Shown one piece after another: positions 19,750 through 28,613 of a stretch of 43,213 nucleotides of DNA. This stretch comes from Myxococcales bacterium. GTDB taxonomy: Bacteria; Myxococcota_A; Polyangia; Haliangiales; Haliangiaceae. The notes beneath the pieces were generated by a model. The model searched no databases and was not told where the DNA came from. It was given only the letters and a program-made list of their open reading frames with translations. Both the position numbers and the translations under genes were made by a program. Location of the stretch: assembly GCA_947483555.1 (NCBI GenBank), contig CANKMW010000084.1, positions 1-43,213 of the forward strand. The letters run 5' to 3'. The stretch's first letter is position 1, and each line of letters starts with the position of its first letter.

Positions 19750-20199
19750 ATGGCCAACGAGCGCAGCCCTGACCGCGGCAACCTGTTCGAGAACACCCAG
19801 AAGAAGAAGCCCAGCCAGTGGGACCTTCAGGGCGACTGCACGATCGACGGGGTCGCGTACGAGATCCGTGGCTGGCGGCGTGAGGAACAGATGACCGTCA
19901 CCCTCGCCTGGCCTCGCGGCGACCGGAACACGTACCCGCCGGACGTCTTTCGCGGCGCGCTCGACCCGGCGCCCGCCCCGACCAGGCCCGCCCGTCCTGG
20001 CGGACGTGGCCCGCACGCCGTGAACGACGCGCCCGCCGTTGCCGTCCCGGCGTGGGCCGGCGACATCACGAGCGACGACGCGACCTACACGCTCCGTGCG
20101 TTCGAGAAGCAGGGCAAGAGCGGCACCTACTTCACGCTGAGCTTCGCGCGCCTCGAGCGGTCGGTCGGCCCCGGACCCGACGCGCCCGCCGACGACTGA
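19750..20199 (+). CDS. Hypothetical protein with two similar beta-rich units
   Basis: This 149-residue protein starts MANERSPDRGNLFENTQKKK. Two segments look alike: GVAYEIRGWRREEQMTVTLA and ATYTLRAFEKQGKSGTYFTL, separated by a Pro/Ala/Arg linker. This suggests an internal duplication of a small strand-loop-strand unit, loosely like DUF736 proteins. No signal peptide is seen. It begins 115 bases from the divergent FHA activator and sits 33 bases before the kinase gene, so it may share that transcript. Function unknown. Confidence 0.65.
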   Translation: MANERSPDRGNLFENTQKKKPSQWDLQGDCTIDGVAYEIRGWRREEQMTVTLAWPRGDRNTYPPDVFRGALDPAPAPTRPARPGGRGPHAVNDAPAVAVPAWAGDITSDDATYTLRAFEKQGKSGTYFTLSFARLERSVGPGPDAPADD

Positions 20200-20232
20200 T
20201 CGGACCGCGCGGCGGCATCGTACACTGCTCCG

Positions 20233-22743
20233 GTGGAGCCCCCGGGCGCGACCGTGAGCGATGGCGAGCCGGCCCCGGGGCCCGGCGTCGAGCACGTTGC
20301 CGGCGATCACCTCGCGGGTCGCTACGAGGTCCGCGGCGTGCTCGGTCGCGGCGCCGGCACGTGTGTCTATCGCGTGCTGGACCACGCCATCGGCGAGGAG
20401 ATCGCGGTCAAGACCTTTGCCGAACGGGGCGTCGCGGCCCGGCTCGCGCGCGAGGTCCAGCTGGCGCGCAAGGTGACGCACGAGAACGTCTGCCGCGTGT
20501 TCGACCTGGTCGAGTACGCCGGTGGGGCCCTGGTCTCGATGGAGCTGGTCGACGGCGGCACGCTCGCCGATCGAGCGGGTTCGATGCCGGCCACCGAGCT
20601 GCGCGACGTCGCCCGCCAGCTGCTCGCGGGACTGGCGGCTGCCCACGCCGCGGGCGTCGTGCATCGTGACCTCAAGCCGGCCAACGTGCTGCGGGACCGC
20701 AGCGGGCGGATCGTGCTCACCGATTTCGGCATCGCCCGCCCGACCGCTGACGGCGACGGCGATCGCTCGGGGACGCCGCGCTACATGGCGCCCGAGCAAC
20801 TCGAGGGCCAGGGCGTCGGCCCGCCCGCCGACGTGTACGCGGCCGGCCTGGTGTTGAACGAGCTCGCGGCCAGCCGGCCGGACCCGCGGCTCGCGGTGCT
20901 GATCGAGCGCATGAGCGAGCGCCGCCCGGGCGATCGCCCGACCGCGGTCGCCGCGCTCGCGATCCTCGACGGCGCGCCCGCCGTTCGCCGTCGTCGTCAG
21001 GGGGCGATCGTCGCCGTCGCCGTCGCCGCTGCGGCCGCCGCCACGCTCGCCGTCGCCACGCTCGCGACCCCGACTCCCGAGCGCGCGGCGGTGAGCCCGC
21101 CGCCCGCGCCGCCGCCGCGTCCGCGCACGCTGTCGAGCGACGACGGCGTGCTCGACGCGCCGGTGCTCATGCCCGGCGGCGACGCGCTGGTGATCGCGTC
21201 GAATCGTGGTGGCGGCTTCCAGCTGTGGCGCGTCGCGCTCGCCACCGGCGAGGCGCGCCCGCTCACCGATGGGCCGCGCGCCAAGCATGCGCCGCGGGTC
21301 GCGGGCGAATGGCTGTACTTCCTGGTCGACCGCGACGACGGCGGCGGCGACCTGGTGCGCCTGCCGCTGGCCGCGCTCGATCGGGTTCAGCGCGGTGACG
21401 ATGCCGAGATCGTGCGGTCGCGGGTCGGAGCCGCCGACGTCGCCGGCGCGACGATCGCGGTCACCGAGGTCATCCCCGGCCTCGGGCTACCGGCCCGCAT
21501 CACCGTCACCGACCGCAGCGGGAACTCCGCCGTCGCCGTCGACCTCGGCGGGCGCCGGGTGCGCGCCTTCGCGCTGTCGCCCGACGGTGCCCGCCTCGCG
21601 GTCCTGACCCGCGGCCACGATGTCGACGGCCAGCTCCTGATCGGCCCCACCCGCGGACGGCTCGAGCCGCGTGGAGCGCCCGGCGCGATCGGTAGCGCGC
21701 TGGCCTGGTACCCGGACGGCTCCCGGGTCGCGGTGCTCCGCGGTCCCGACCCGACCCGGACCCTCCACGCCGTCGATCCCGACCGCGGCGAGGAGCGCGA
21801 GATCGCGGCGCTGCCCGACGTCGTCCTGTTCGCGATCGGTGCCGGCGTGGTGGTCGCGGTGACGCGCGGCCTCGAACGCGACCTGTGGCTGCGCGACGGT
21901 TCGCGTCTGCGGCGGCTGACCTTCCTCGGCGACGGCGACGCGGTGTCGCCGACCTGGGCGGCGACGGCGGACCTGCTCGGCTACCTGGTGGTGGGCAGCG
22001 ACGCGACCGAGTTTCGCCTGACCACCGGCCCGACCTACGCCGATGTGATCGCTCGCCGACCCCTCGCCGCCGATCCGCCGTACGCGGTCCTGTCGCGCAG
22101 CGGCGCGCAGGTGGCGTTCGTCCGCCAGGACGGCGAGGAGTCGGTGCTTGCGGTCACCGATCCGTCGCACCCCGATGCACCGCTCGTGGATCTCGCCCGG
22201 GCGCGCTCGCCGGCGTACCTGCTGCCGGCCGACATCTCCGCCGACGAGGAGCGCGTCATCTACGCCCAGGTGCCCGGCGATGGCGCCGCGTCGTCGCTCT
22301 ACGACGTCCCGGTGCGCGGCGGCGCGCCCCGCCTGCTCGCCGCCGGCGCCGGTGGCGGATTCCAGTCGGTGGATGGGCGCTGGATGCTGGAGGCGCGCGT
22401 CGAGCCGGGCGGTCCAGCGTCGCGCACCTACGTGGTGGCGCTCGATCCCGGCGGCGCTCCGGCCGGGGCGCCGCGCCCGGTCGCCGCCGACCGTCCGCTG
22501 TCGAGCTTCCGGTTCGCCGGCGATCCACCGGCGGTCGTCGGCATGACCGATCGCCACCTCTACCGGATCGCCGCCGATGGCACGATGACCGCGCTCGCCG
22601 AACTGCCGGTCGATACCGTCGATCCACACCGGATCGCCGTCCATCCCCGCGGCCCGATCGTGGTCGATCTCGGCGTCGGCCGTCAGCGGCTGCAGGTGGT
22701 CGCGTTGCCGGCGCCCGCGCTCACGGCGCCGGCTGGTAGATGA
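20233..22743 (+). CDS. Transmembrane Ser/Thr protein kinase with extracytoplasmic beta-propeller
   Basis: This 836-residue protein has a kinase domain at about residues 30-245: VLGRGAGTCVYRV glycine loop, EEIAVKTF (catalytic Lys), VVHRDLKPANV, LTDFGIARP and RYMAPEQLE. The domain is compact, with a shortened C-lobe. A membrane segment rich in Ala and Val follows RRRRQ at about 255-277. The rest is a WD40/TolB-like propeller with repeated SPDGARLAVL-type strands, placed outside the cytoplasm. Such kinases sense envelope or periplasmic signals. It may phosphorylate the FHA activator. GTG 20233 is the longest start; GTG 20254 is possible. Its end overlaps the convergent lipoprotein gene by 23 bases. 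Confidence 0.92.
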   Translation: MEPPGATVSDGEPAPGPGVEHVAGDHLAGRYEVRGVLGRGAGTCVYRVLDHAIGEEIAVKTFAERGVAARLAREVQLARKVTHENVCRVFDLVEYAGGALVSMELVDGGTLADRAGSMPATELRDVARQLLAGLAAAHAAGVVHRDLKPANVLRDRSGRIVLTDFGIARPTADGDGDRSGTPRYMAPEQLEGQGVGPPADVYAAGLVLNELAASRPDPRLAVLIERMSERRPGDRPTAVAALAILDGAPAVRRRRQGAIVAVAVAAAAAATLAVATLATPTPERAAVSPPPAPPPRPRTLSSDDGVLDAPVLMPGGDALVIASNRGGGFQLWRVALATGEARPLTDGPRAKHAPRVAGEWLYFLVDRDDGGGDLVRLPLAALDRVQRGDDAEIVRSRVGAADVAGATIAVTEVIPGLGLPARITVTDRSGNSAVAVDLGGRRVRAFALSPDGARLAVLTRGHDVDGQLLIGPTRGRLEPRGAPGAIGSALAWYPDGSRVAVLRGPDPTRTLHAVDPDRGEEREIAALPDVVLFAIGAGVVVAVTRGLERDLWLRDGSRLRRLTFLGDGDAVSPTWAATADLLGYLVVGSDATEFRLTTGPTYADVIARRPLAADPPYAVLSRSGAQVAFVRQDGEESVLAVTDPSHPDAPLVDLARARSPAYLLPADISADEERVIYAQVPGDGAASSLYDVPVRGGAPRLLAAGAGGGFQSVDGRWMLEARVEPGGPASRTYVVALDPGGAPAGAPRPVAADRPLSSFRFAGDPPAVVGMTDRHLYRIAADGTMTALAELPVDTVDPHRIAVHPRGPIVVDLGVGRQRLQVVALPAPALTAPAGR

Positions 22744-23626
22744 CCAGGTAATCGAACCGCACCGCCAGGCCGAACGTGCGCACCCCGACGCGCTTGCCGG
22801 GCAGCACCGACGACACCAGGGTCGGGCTGCCGCTGGTGGCGTCCAGGGTGCCCAGGCAGGTCTGCTCGCTCGCCGCCGCCCCGCCGCGGACCCGGAACCG
22901 GGAGCCGGTCGCCAGGTCCCCGACCAGGTTGGTGCTCGTGTTCTCGGCGGTCTGGTCGATCATCGTGAAGCGCGCGATCACCGCGCGGGCCGGCGTGCCG
23001 GCACCGAAGTCGTCGCGCACCGAGCACATGTAGAAGCCGTCGAGGGCGCCGTCGGCCGCGAACACGACGCCGGCATGGCGCGCCACCAGGCTGGGGTCGC
23101 CGGAGACCGTGTCGACCACGACCAGCGTCTCGACCTGATACGGCGGGTCCAGCGAGCGCGGCAACAGCGCGACCTCGGCCGCGGTCACCGCCGCGGCATG
23201 ACGGAGGTAGCCGGCCGGGTCGTGGTCCCAGGTGCCGGCCGTGGTCAGGTCGTCGGGCAGCTCGTAGAAGCCGTCGAAGATCTGGATGCGGTCGCGGGCG
23301 CCGGGGCGCGGATCGCAGGGGTCGCCGACCCCGTCGCCGTCCGCGTCGCCACCGCCGTCGGCGAGCGGGCGGTGCGGGCACGGATCGCAGGGGTCACCGG
23401 CGCCGTCGCCGTCGTGATCTCGCTGCGGCGGCGGGTTGGCGAGCCGCGGGCAGTTGTCGGTCGAGTCCGGCACGCCGTCGTCGTCGAGGTCACCGTCGCC
23501 GACGTCGCTGCCGCCGCCGTCGTCCTGGTCGTCGGCAGCGTCGACACCGTCGGCGCCGCGCGGCTCGAAGCCGCAGCCGAGCAGCAGCGCGAGCCCGACG
23601 ATCCACGGTGTGACGGGGCGTCCCAA
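22721..23626 (-). CDS. Lipoprotein with thrombospondin type-3 calcium-binding repeats
   Basis: This 301-residue protein has the signal MGRPVTPWIVGLALLLGCGF with lipobox LLGC. Residues about 40-110 are Asp-rich type-3 repeats (DLDDDGVPDSTDNCP, DHDGDGAGDPCDPCP, DADGDGVGDPCDP), which bind calcium and rigidify the stalk. The remaining 190 residues look like a concanavalin-like beta-sandwich (IQIFDGFYELPDD, GVVFAADGALDGFYM). It is probably displayed on the cell surface, a common layout in Myxococcota. Confidence 0.85.
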   Translation of the reverse strand: MGRPVTPWIVGLALLLGCGFEPRGADGVDAADDQDDGGGSDVGDGDLDDDGVPDSTDNCPRLANPPPQRDHDGDGAGDPCDPCPHRPLADGGGDADGDGVGDPCDPRPGARDRIQIFDGFYELPDDLTTAGTWDHDPAGYLRHAAAVTAAEVALLPRSLDPPYQVETLVVVDTVSGDPSLVARHAGVVFAADGALDGFYMCSVRDDFGAGTPARAVIARFTMIDQTAENTSTNLVGDLATGSRFRVRGGAAASEQTCLGTLDATSGSPTLVSSVLPGKRVGVRTFGLAVRFDYLVIYQPAP

Positions 23627-23640
23627 GCCCCGACCCTACC

Positions 23641-24909
23641 TCATCGAACCTGGCGGCGGCGGGGGCGCAACCCGACCAGCGCCAGCAGCGCGAGGCTGCC
23701 GAGCCCGCCGGCACCGCCGGCCTGGCAACCGCCGGTGATGATGTCGCCGTTGCCATCGCCGTCGGTGTCGGGGTTGCCGTCGTCCGGATCGGGCGGGTTC
23801 GAGCCCGGGCCCGGGGGTGGCGCGCCGGCCTGGACCGTCACGGCGACCGTCGATTCGGACTGATTCTTGGAATCGTAGGCGCGCGCCACGATGCTGTGGC
23901 CGCCGCTGGCCAGCCCGGTGAGCGGGAACGAGAACGGCGCCGCGGTCAGGGTGCTGGCGAGCGCTCCGTCGACATAGAGCTCGACCTTGGTGATGGCCAG
24001 GTTGTCGGTGGCAGCCGTGGTGACCGTGAAGCCGGTGGGGACGGTGGCGCCATTCTGCGGCGAGGTGATGGCCACCGTCGGTGCGATGGCGTCGCCGACG
24101 CCGATGCGCGCGGTGAGCATGGTCACCGAGTTCTGGCGTTGCGAGCACACCACGCCGGTGCCGGGCAGGCCGCAGGTCCGCGGCGCGTTCTCGCCGCACT
24201 GGGCGTCGACGTTCTGGAAGCGCTTGAGCCCGTTGAAGTTGAGGTACGTCATCGGATCCGACGCCAGGTACTCGTGGTCGAGGCCGAACGAGTGCGCGAT
24301 CTCCTGGGCCGCGATCTCGCAGATCTCCTCGGCCAGCGCCGCGCTCGAGCCGTAGGCATCGCGGGTCGACTGCGTGAACGTGTAGACGATCGCGTTGGGG
24401 ATCACCGAACAGTCGGTGGTGAACGGCGACACGCCCAGCACGCCCTGCGGCATGCCGGCCTGCTGGGCGCGGCCGCCCATCAAGGACTCGAAGTGCGCCA
24501 CGTTGCCCGGATCGACGTCGGTGATCGAGACATCGAACGGCGCGAAGATCTCGCGCACGCAGGTCATGATCTGCGACCACTCGCCGGCGGTGCCTTCGAA
24601 GGCCGGGATGGCCGAGGTCTGGGCGACCACCGTGGAGCGGTTGGTGCGCGAGTCGTTGTTGCCGGGCGTGAGGGTCGCGCCACCCTTGTTCATGTAGATG
24701 ACCGTGGTGGTGCCGACCGCGTGGACGGCGTTGCCGCCCACCGGCGGGATGACCTGCATCAGCGTACCGGGGCGGCCGGCCGCCACGGCGTCGCCCATCC
24801 AGCCGACGATCGGCGGCCGGACCTCGGGGCCGGGTGCGGCGGCCTGGTCCTCGGCACCGGCGATCGCGGGGAGCAGCAGGAGGGTGCCAGCGAGCCAGGA
24901 GGTACGCAT
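23641..24909 (-). CDS. Secreted metallopeptidase-like protein with Ig domain and MYXO-CTERM anchor
   Basis: This 422-residue protein has a Sec signal (MRTSWLAGTLLLLPAIAGA), a zincin-like region with AAQEIAHSFGLDHEYL and DPMTYLNF, a bacterial Ig-like domain (PTVAITSPQNGATVP to VAVTVQA, about 275-365), an acidic Pro/Gly linker and the C-terminal GGCQAGGAGGLGSLALL then RPRRR, a MYXO-CTERM-type sorting signal. The zinc motif reads QExxHxxGxxHE: Gln stands where the first His ligand of HExxHxxGxxH should be, so it may be inactive or use another ligand. ATG 24909 was chosen because it starts the signal peptide. Confidence 0.85.
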   Translation of the reverse strand: MRTSWLAGTLLLLPAIAGAEDQAAAPGPEVRPPIVGWMGDAVAAGRPGTLMQVIPPVGGNAVHAVGTTTVIYMNKGGATLTPGNNDSRTNRSTVVAQTSAIPAFEGTAGEWSQIMTCVREIFAPFDVSITDVDPGNVAHFESLMGGRAQQAGMPQGVLGVSPFTTDCSVIPNAIVYTFTQSTRDAYGSSAALAEEICEIAAQEIAHSFGLDHEYLASDPMTYLNFNGLKRFQNVDAQCGENAPRTCGLPGTGVVCSQRQNSVTMLTARIGVGDAIAPTVAITSPQNGATVPTGFTVTTAATDNLAITKVELYVDGALASTLTAAPFSFPLTGLASGGHSIVARAYDSKNQSESTVAVTVQAGAPPPGPGSNPPDPDDGNPDTDGDGNGDIITGGCQAGGAGGLGSLALLALVGLRPRRRQVR

Positions 24910-25130
24910 GGCAGGACATAGATCACGACCCGTGCCAGCCCTCGCCACCTGTGGCTCGGCTCCCCCATCCGTCGGCGACCCAACCATGTCACCGGGTTGG
25001 CATGACCGAACCACGGTTCAGCTCACCATTGTTGCGATGGTCGCCGCCGCGCCTGGGTGAGTTGCCTGGGAGTGCGGGGAGTCCACCCCCGGTGCGGTCC
25101 GGGGCGAGCGGCCCCCAGGAGGCGCGCTGC

Positions 25131-25865
25131 TCAGCGCTCGTCGTAGGCGCGCAACACCAGCTCGCCGGCCGGCGTGCGCCGGTAGTGGTCGGCGATGGCC
25201 TGGAAGGCCGGCGGCACCAGGTCCGGGCGGGGCAGGTAGTCGGCGTAGCCCGGCGGCAGCACGATCGGGGCCGCCAGCGACGCGAAGGTGAGGTCGGCCG
25301 CGGTGAGGCGATCGCCGCCCAGGTAGCGGCGCCCATCGGCGAGCCGCTCGCCGACCACCGCGAAGGTCTGGTCGATCACCGTTCGCGACCGCTCGGCGCC
25401 GGCAGCGTCGACGCGCAGGCCGCGCCGGATCGCGATCACCGCGAGGCGCCAGGCCGCCTTGCCGACGACCCGCTCCCATGCCGGGCCGTGCTTGCCCATG
25501 ACGTCGAGCGTGGCGCGCCGATCGCCGAGCAGGTGGAAGTAGGCCAGCCGTCGCGTCGCCGGACCGAGCCGGCGATCGAAGTCGTCCTCGAGCTCGGCGA
25601 CCGCGGCGTCGCCGGGGGGGAACAGCGGCTCGGCGTCGCCCTTGCCGTCGCACCAGTGCAGGATGTCGGTCGAGTCGACCACCACCGGACCGTCGCCGGT
25701 GACCAGCGCCGGTGCGGTGCGCTTGGCGCCGGCCCGCACCAGCGGCAGGTACGAGAACAGCGGCAGGTGGGCATCCTCGACGTAGGCGATGCCAGCGCGA
25801 TCGAGCGCCCAGCGCGCCTTTTCGCAGTAGTGAGAGAACGCGATCGTGATGAGTCGGATGGACAT
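25131..25865 (-). CDS. Glutathione S-transferase family protein
   Basis: This 244-residue protein has a thioredoxin-like N-terminal domain (LITIAFSHYCEKARWALD; SHYCEKARW is the active-site loop and first helix; VVVDSTDILHWCD is the glutathione-gamma-Glu binding segment) and an all-helical C-terminal domain ending RYLGGDRLTAADLTFASLAA, the N-capping box of GSTs. ATG 25865 starts MSIRLIT; ATG 25889, which overlaps the stop of the aminopeptidase gene, would add eight residues. The region 24910-25130 after it holds no gene I can support. Confidence 0.9.
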   Translation of the reverse strand: MSIRLITIAFSHYCEKARWALDRAGIAYVEDAHLPLFSYLPLVRAGAKRTAPALVTGDGPVVVDSTDILHWCDGKGDAEPLFPPGDAAVAELEDDFDRRLGPATRRLAYFHLLGDRRATLDVMGKHGPAWERVVGKAAWRLAVIAIRRGLRVDAAGAERSRTVIDQTFAVVGERLADGRRYLGGDRLTAADLTFASLAAPIVLPPGYADYLPRPDLVPPAFQAIADHYRRTPAGELVLRAYDER

Positions 25866-25888
25866 TGGCGTGCCAAGCGTACGTGCCA

Positions 25889-27199
25889 TCAGGCGCGACA
25901 GATCGCCTCGAGGTCCGCGACCGTCTTCGGGCACGCCGCGGTGAGGTTCTCGTGGCCATCGACGGTGACCAGGACGTCGTCTTCGATCCGGACCCCGATG
26001 CCGCGCAACCGATCGGGAGCGCCGGGCGCATCGGTGGCGATGTACAGCCCGGGCTCGACGGTGATCACCATGCCGGGCTCGAGCGGGCGGGCCTTGCCGC
26101 CACGGGTGTAGGCCCCGACGTCGTGAACGTCCATCCCCAGCCAGTGCGACGTGCCGTGCATGTAGAACTTCTTGTAGGCCAGATCCTCGACCCGGGCGTC
26201 GACCGGACCTTCGAGCAGTCCGAGGTCGATCATGCCTTCGGTGAGCCGGCGCACGCACTGCTGGTGGATGTCGTCGAGCGTCAACCCCGGACGCACCGAC
26301 GCGACCGCAGCCTGCTGGACGTCGAGCACGAGATCATAGACCTCGCGCTGCGGCGCCGTGAACCGCCCCGACGTCGGCCAGGTCCGCGTGATGTCGGCGG
26401 TGTAGTGGTCGTACTCGCAGCCGGCGTCGATCAACACCAGGTCGCCGTCGGCGAGCGCGCAGCGGTTCTCGACGTAGTGGAGGATGGTCGCGTTCTCGCC
26501 GGCGCCCACGATCGTGTTGTAGCCGGGGCCGATCCCGCCATGGCGGCGGAACGTGTAGTTGACGGTCGCTTCGAGCTCGTACTCGAAGGTCCCGGGCCGG
26601 CCGGCGCGCATCGCCGCGATGTGGGCCTCGCTCGAGATCGCCGCCGCCTTGCGCAGGATGGCGAGCTCGTCCGGAGACTTGCGCAGCCGCAGCTCGTGCA
26701 ACGCGGCGCGCGGATCGACCACCGCGCGGGGCGGGCGCTTGCCGCGCTTCTCGGTCTTGCGCAGCCGCGCCAGCACCCCGGCGACCCGCAGATCCATGTC
26801 GGGATCGAGCCCGAGCGCGTAGTGGAGCTCCTCGCAATTGGCGACCAGGTCCATCAGCCGCTGGTCGAGCTCGGCGGCTGGATACGCGGCGTCGGCGCCG
26901 TAGCGCTCCTTGGCGCCGTCGAGCCCGGCGCGGCGGCCATTCCAGGTCTCCAGCTCCGGGTCGCGAGGGCGCACGAACATCACCACCTTCTCGCTGTCGG
27001 CGCCCGGCCGCAGCACCACCGTCGTGTCGGGCTCGGCGAAGCCGGTCAGGTAGACGACGTCCGAGTGCTGGCGGAACTGGTAGTGCGAGTCACCGTTGCG
27101 GAGCCGCTCCGGCAACGAGTACACGATGGCGACGGCATCGGGACCGAGCGCGTCCAGGTACATCTGGCGGCGGGCGGCGAACACGGAGCGATCGAGCAT
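25889..27199 (-). CDS. pepP: Xaa-Pro aminopeptidase (M24B)
   Basis: This 436-residue protein has the AMP_N domain (MYLDALGPDAVAIVYS, FRQHSDVVYLTGFAEPD) and the pita-bread catalytic domain with the five metal ligands in LIDAGCEYDHYTADITRTW (two Asp), HGTSHWLGMDVHDVG (His), MVITVEPGLYI (Glu) and VRIEDDVLVT (Glu). It removes N-terminal residues preceding proline, using two Mn ions. Length and motifs are those of E. coli PepP. It is followed closely by the GST gene on the same strand. Confidence 0.95.
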   Translation of the reverse strand: MLDRSVFAARRQMYLDALGPDAVAIVYSLPERLRNGDSHYQFRQHSDVVYLTGFAEPDTTVVLRPGADSEKVVMFVRPRDPELETWNGRRAGLDGAKERYGADAAYPAAELDQRLMDLVANCEELHYALGLDPDMDLRVAGVLARLRKTEKRGKRPPRAVVDPRAALHELRLRKSPDELAILRKAAAISSEAHIAAMRAGRPGTFEYELEATVNYTFRRHGGIGPGYNTIVGAGENATILHYVENRCALADGDLVLIDAGCEYDHYTADITRTWPTSGRFTAPQREVYDLVLDVQQAAVASVRPGLTLDDIHQQCVRRLTEGMIDLGLLEGPVDARVEDLAYKKFYMHGTSHWLGMDVHDVGAYTRGGKARPLEPGMVITVEPGLYIATDAPGAPDRLRGIGVRIEDDVLVTVDGHENLTAACPKTVADLEAICRA

Positions 27200-27253
27200 C
27201 GATCCGTTTCTAGCACGCCAGGTCGCGGCCGCTGGGCGCGCGGGTTCGGCTCG

Positions 27254-28069
27254 CTAGGCGCACTGCAGGGGGCGCTGGCTGCGACGGACCACGCGGAGCG
27301 CACGCACCAGGTCGGCGTCGCCGGGACGGACCAGCGTGACCGCCGCCACCCGATCGACGGCGGCGGCGACGTCGCTGCTGCTCTCGCCACGCGTGACCGC
27401 GATCAAGGGCAAGTCGGCGAGCGCCGCGACGGCGCGGATGCCATCGACGATCGCCACCCCGCCGTCGTCGGTCCCGTCGACGACCACCACCACCGCGCAG
27501 GCGCCGAGCGCGCCGAGCAGGCGCGGCAGCTGATCGACAGGACCGGGCACCGCCACCACCATGAAGCCGGCGTGGGTGAGCGCGACGTCGACGCGTTCGA
27601 GGGCCTCGACGTTGCGGTCGACCACCACCACCACCCGGTCGTCGTCGGCGTCCGATGGCAGCTCCCGATCCGGCGCCACTGACGGGCCGGTGTGGCGGGC
27701 GCGGAACACCGCCAGCGCCACCTTGTTGAGCAGCTCGTCGACGTCGAACGGCTTCTCGACCACGTCGGTGGCCCCCAGCGAGATGGCGCGCTGACCGAGG
27801 CCGTGCACCGCCGTCATCACCACCACCGGGAGGTCGAGGCCGAGATCGGTCCGCAACGCCGACAGGAACTGCCGGCCGTTCATGCCGGGCATCATCAGAT
27901 CGAGGAGGATCGCGTCGGGCGGATCGGGCGGATCGGCCGTCAGGCGGGCGATGGCGTCGGCGCCGTCATGGGCGTAGGCGACCGAATACCCCTCGCCAGA
28001 GAGCACCCGGCCCACGGCCTCGCGGACCATGGGCTCGTCATCGATGACGAGAATCTTCCCCCCCTTCAT
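27254..28069 (-). CDS. Response regulator with a canonical and a degenerate receiver domain
   Basis: This 271-residue protein has a first receiver (about 1-125) with KILVIDDEPMVREAV, the phospho-acceptor Asp in AILLDLMMPGMNG, VVVMTAVHG and the conserved Lys in VVEKPFDVDELL. A second domain (about 145-265; RVVVVVDRNVEALERV, CAVVVVVDGTDDGG, LPLIAVTRGE) has the receiver fold pattern but lacks the acidic pair and clear Lys, so it is probably a pseudo-receiver for protein contacts. There is no DNA-binding domain. It starts 100 bases from the divergent phosphatase cluster. Confidence 0.88.
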   Translation of the reverse strand: MKGGKILVIDDEPMVREAVGRVLSGEGYSVAYAHDGADAIARLTADPPDPPDAILLDLMMPGMNGRQFLSALRTDLGLDLPVVVMTAVHGLGQRAISLGATDVVEKPFDVDELLNKVALAVFRARHTGPSVAPDRELPSDADDDRVVVVVDRNVEALERVDVALTHAGFMVVAVPGPVDQLPRLLGALGACAVVVVVDGTDDGGVAIVDGIRAVAALADLPLIAVTRGESSSDVAAAVDRVAAVTLVRPGDADLVRALRVVRRSQRPLQCA

Positions 28070-28169
28070 CAGCGTCTCTACCCCACAGCGTAGCAGGCTT
28101 CTCGCCCGCCAGGCTTCTGGTCGGCTGGCGGTACCATGGCGGCGGCGGGCTTGGTAGCATCGACCCCCC

Positions 28170-28613
28170 ATGTCGGGTCCGCCCGCTTACGTCGCCGCGT
28201 TCGAGGAGTTGCGGCCGGCGGTGCTCGCGAGGTTGCTCGAGGTCCGCGCCAGCCTCGACCACGCGTTCGCGCGGCTATCGCCCGACGAGGCCCGCGAGCT
28301 GTTCGAGGGCGTCCTGATCGGGCTCCGCACGCTGCTGTTCACCGGCGACCACGGGTTGCACCGCGGGTTCGTGCAGAGCTTCATCGCGCTCCGCGGCGCC
28401 GACGGCCTGGCCCCCGATCACGCGCTGCGGGTGCTGGTGGCGATCGGCGACGTGATCGTGCAGGTCGCCAAGCGTGATCGGCCTGACGACGCGACGCTGG
28501 TCCTGGCCGTGACCAGCGCGATCCGGGTGACCGCCCGGCTGGTCAACGACGTGATCGCCGACGATCTGGCCAAGCGCAGCGCGCAGCGCCGGCAGACGGA
28601 GGCGTGGCGGTGA
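28170..28613 (+). CDS. Small all-helical protein upstream of PP2C phosphatase
   Basis: This 147-residue protein is predicted to be all helix (AAFEELRPAVLARLLEV, EARELFEGVLIGLRTLL, VTARLVNDVIADDLAKR). The pattern is reminiscent of the RsbR-type N-terminal or four-helix sensor domains used in partner-switching systems, but I cannot assign a family. The phosphatase start lies inside its stop (GTGA), so the two are translationally coupled and likely act together. Confidence 0.7.
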   Translation: MSGPPAYVAAFEELRPAVLARLLEVRASLDHAFARLSPDEARELFEGVLIGLRTLLFTGDHGLHRGFVQSFIALRGADGLAPDHALRVLVAIGDVIVQVAKRDRPDDATLVLAVTSAIRVTARLVNDVIADDLAKRSAQRRQTEAWR

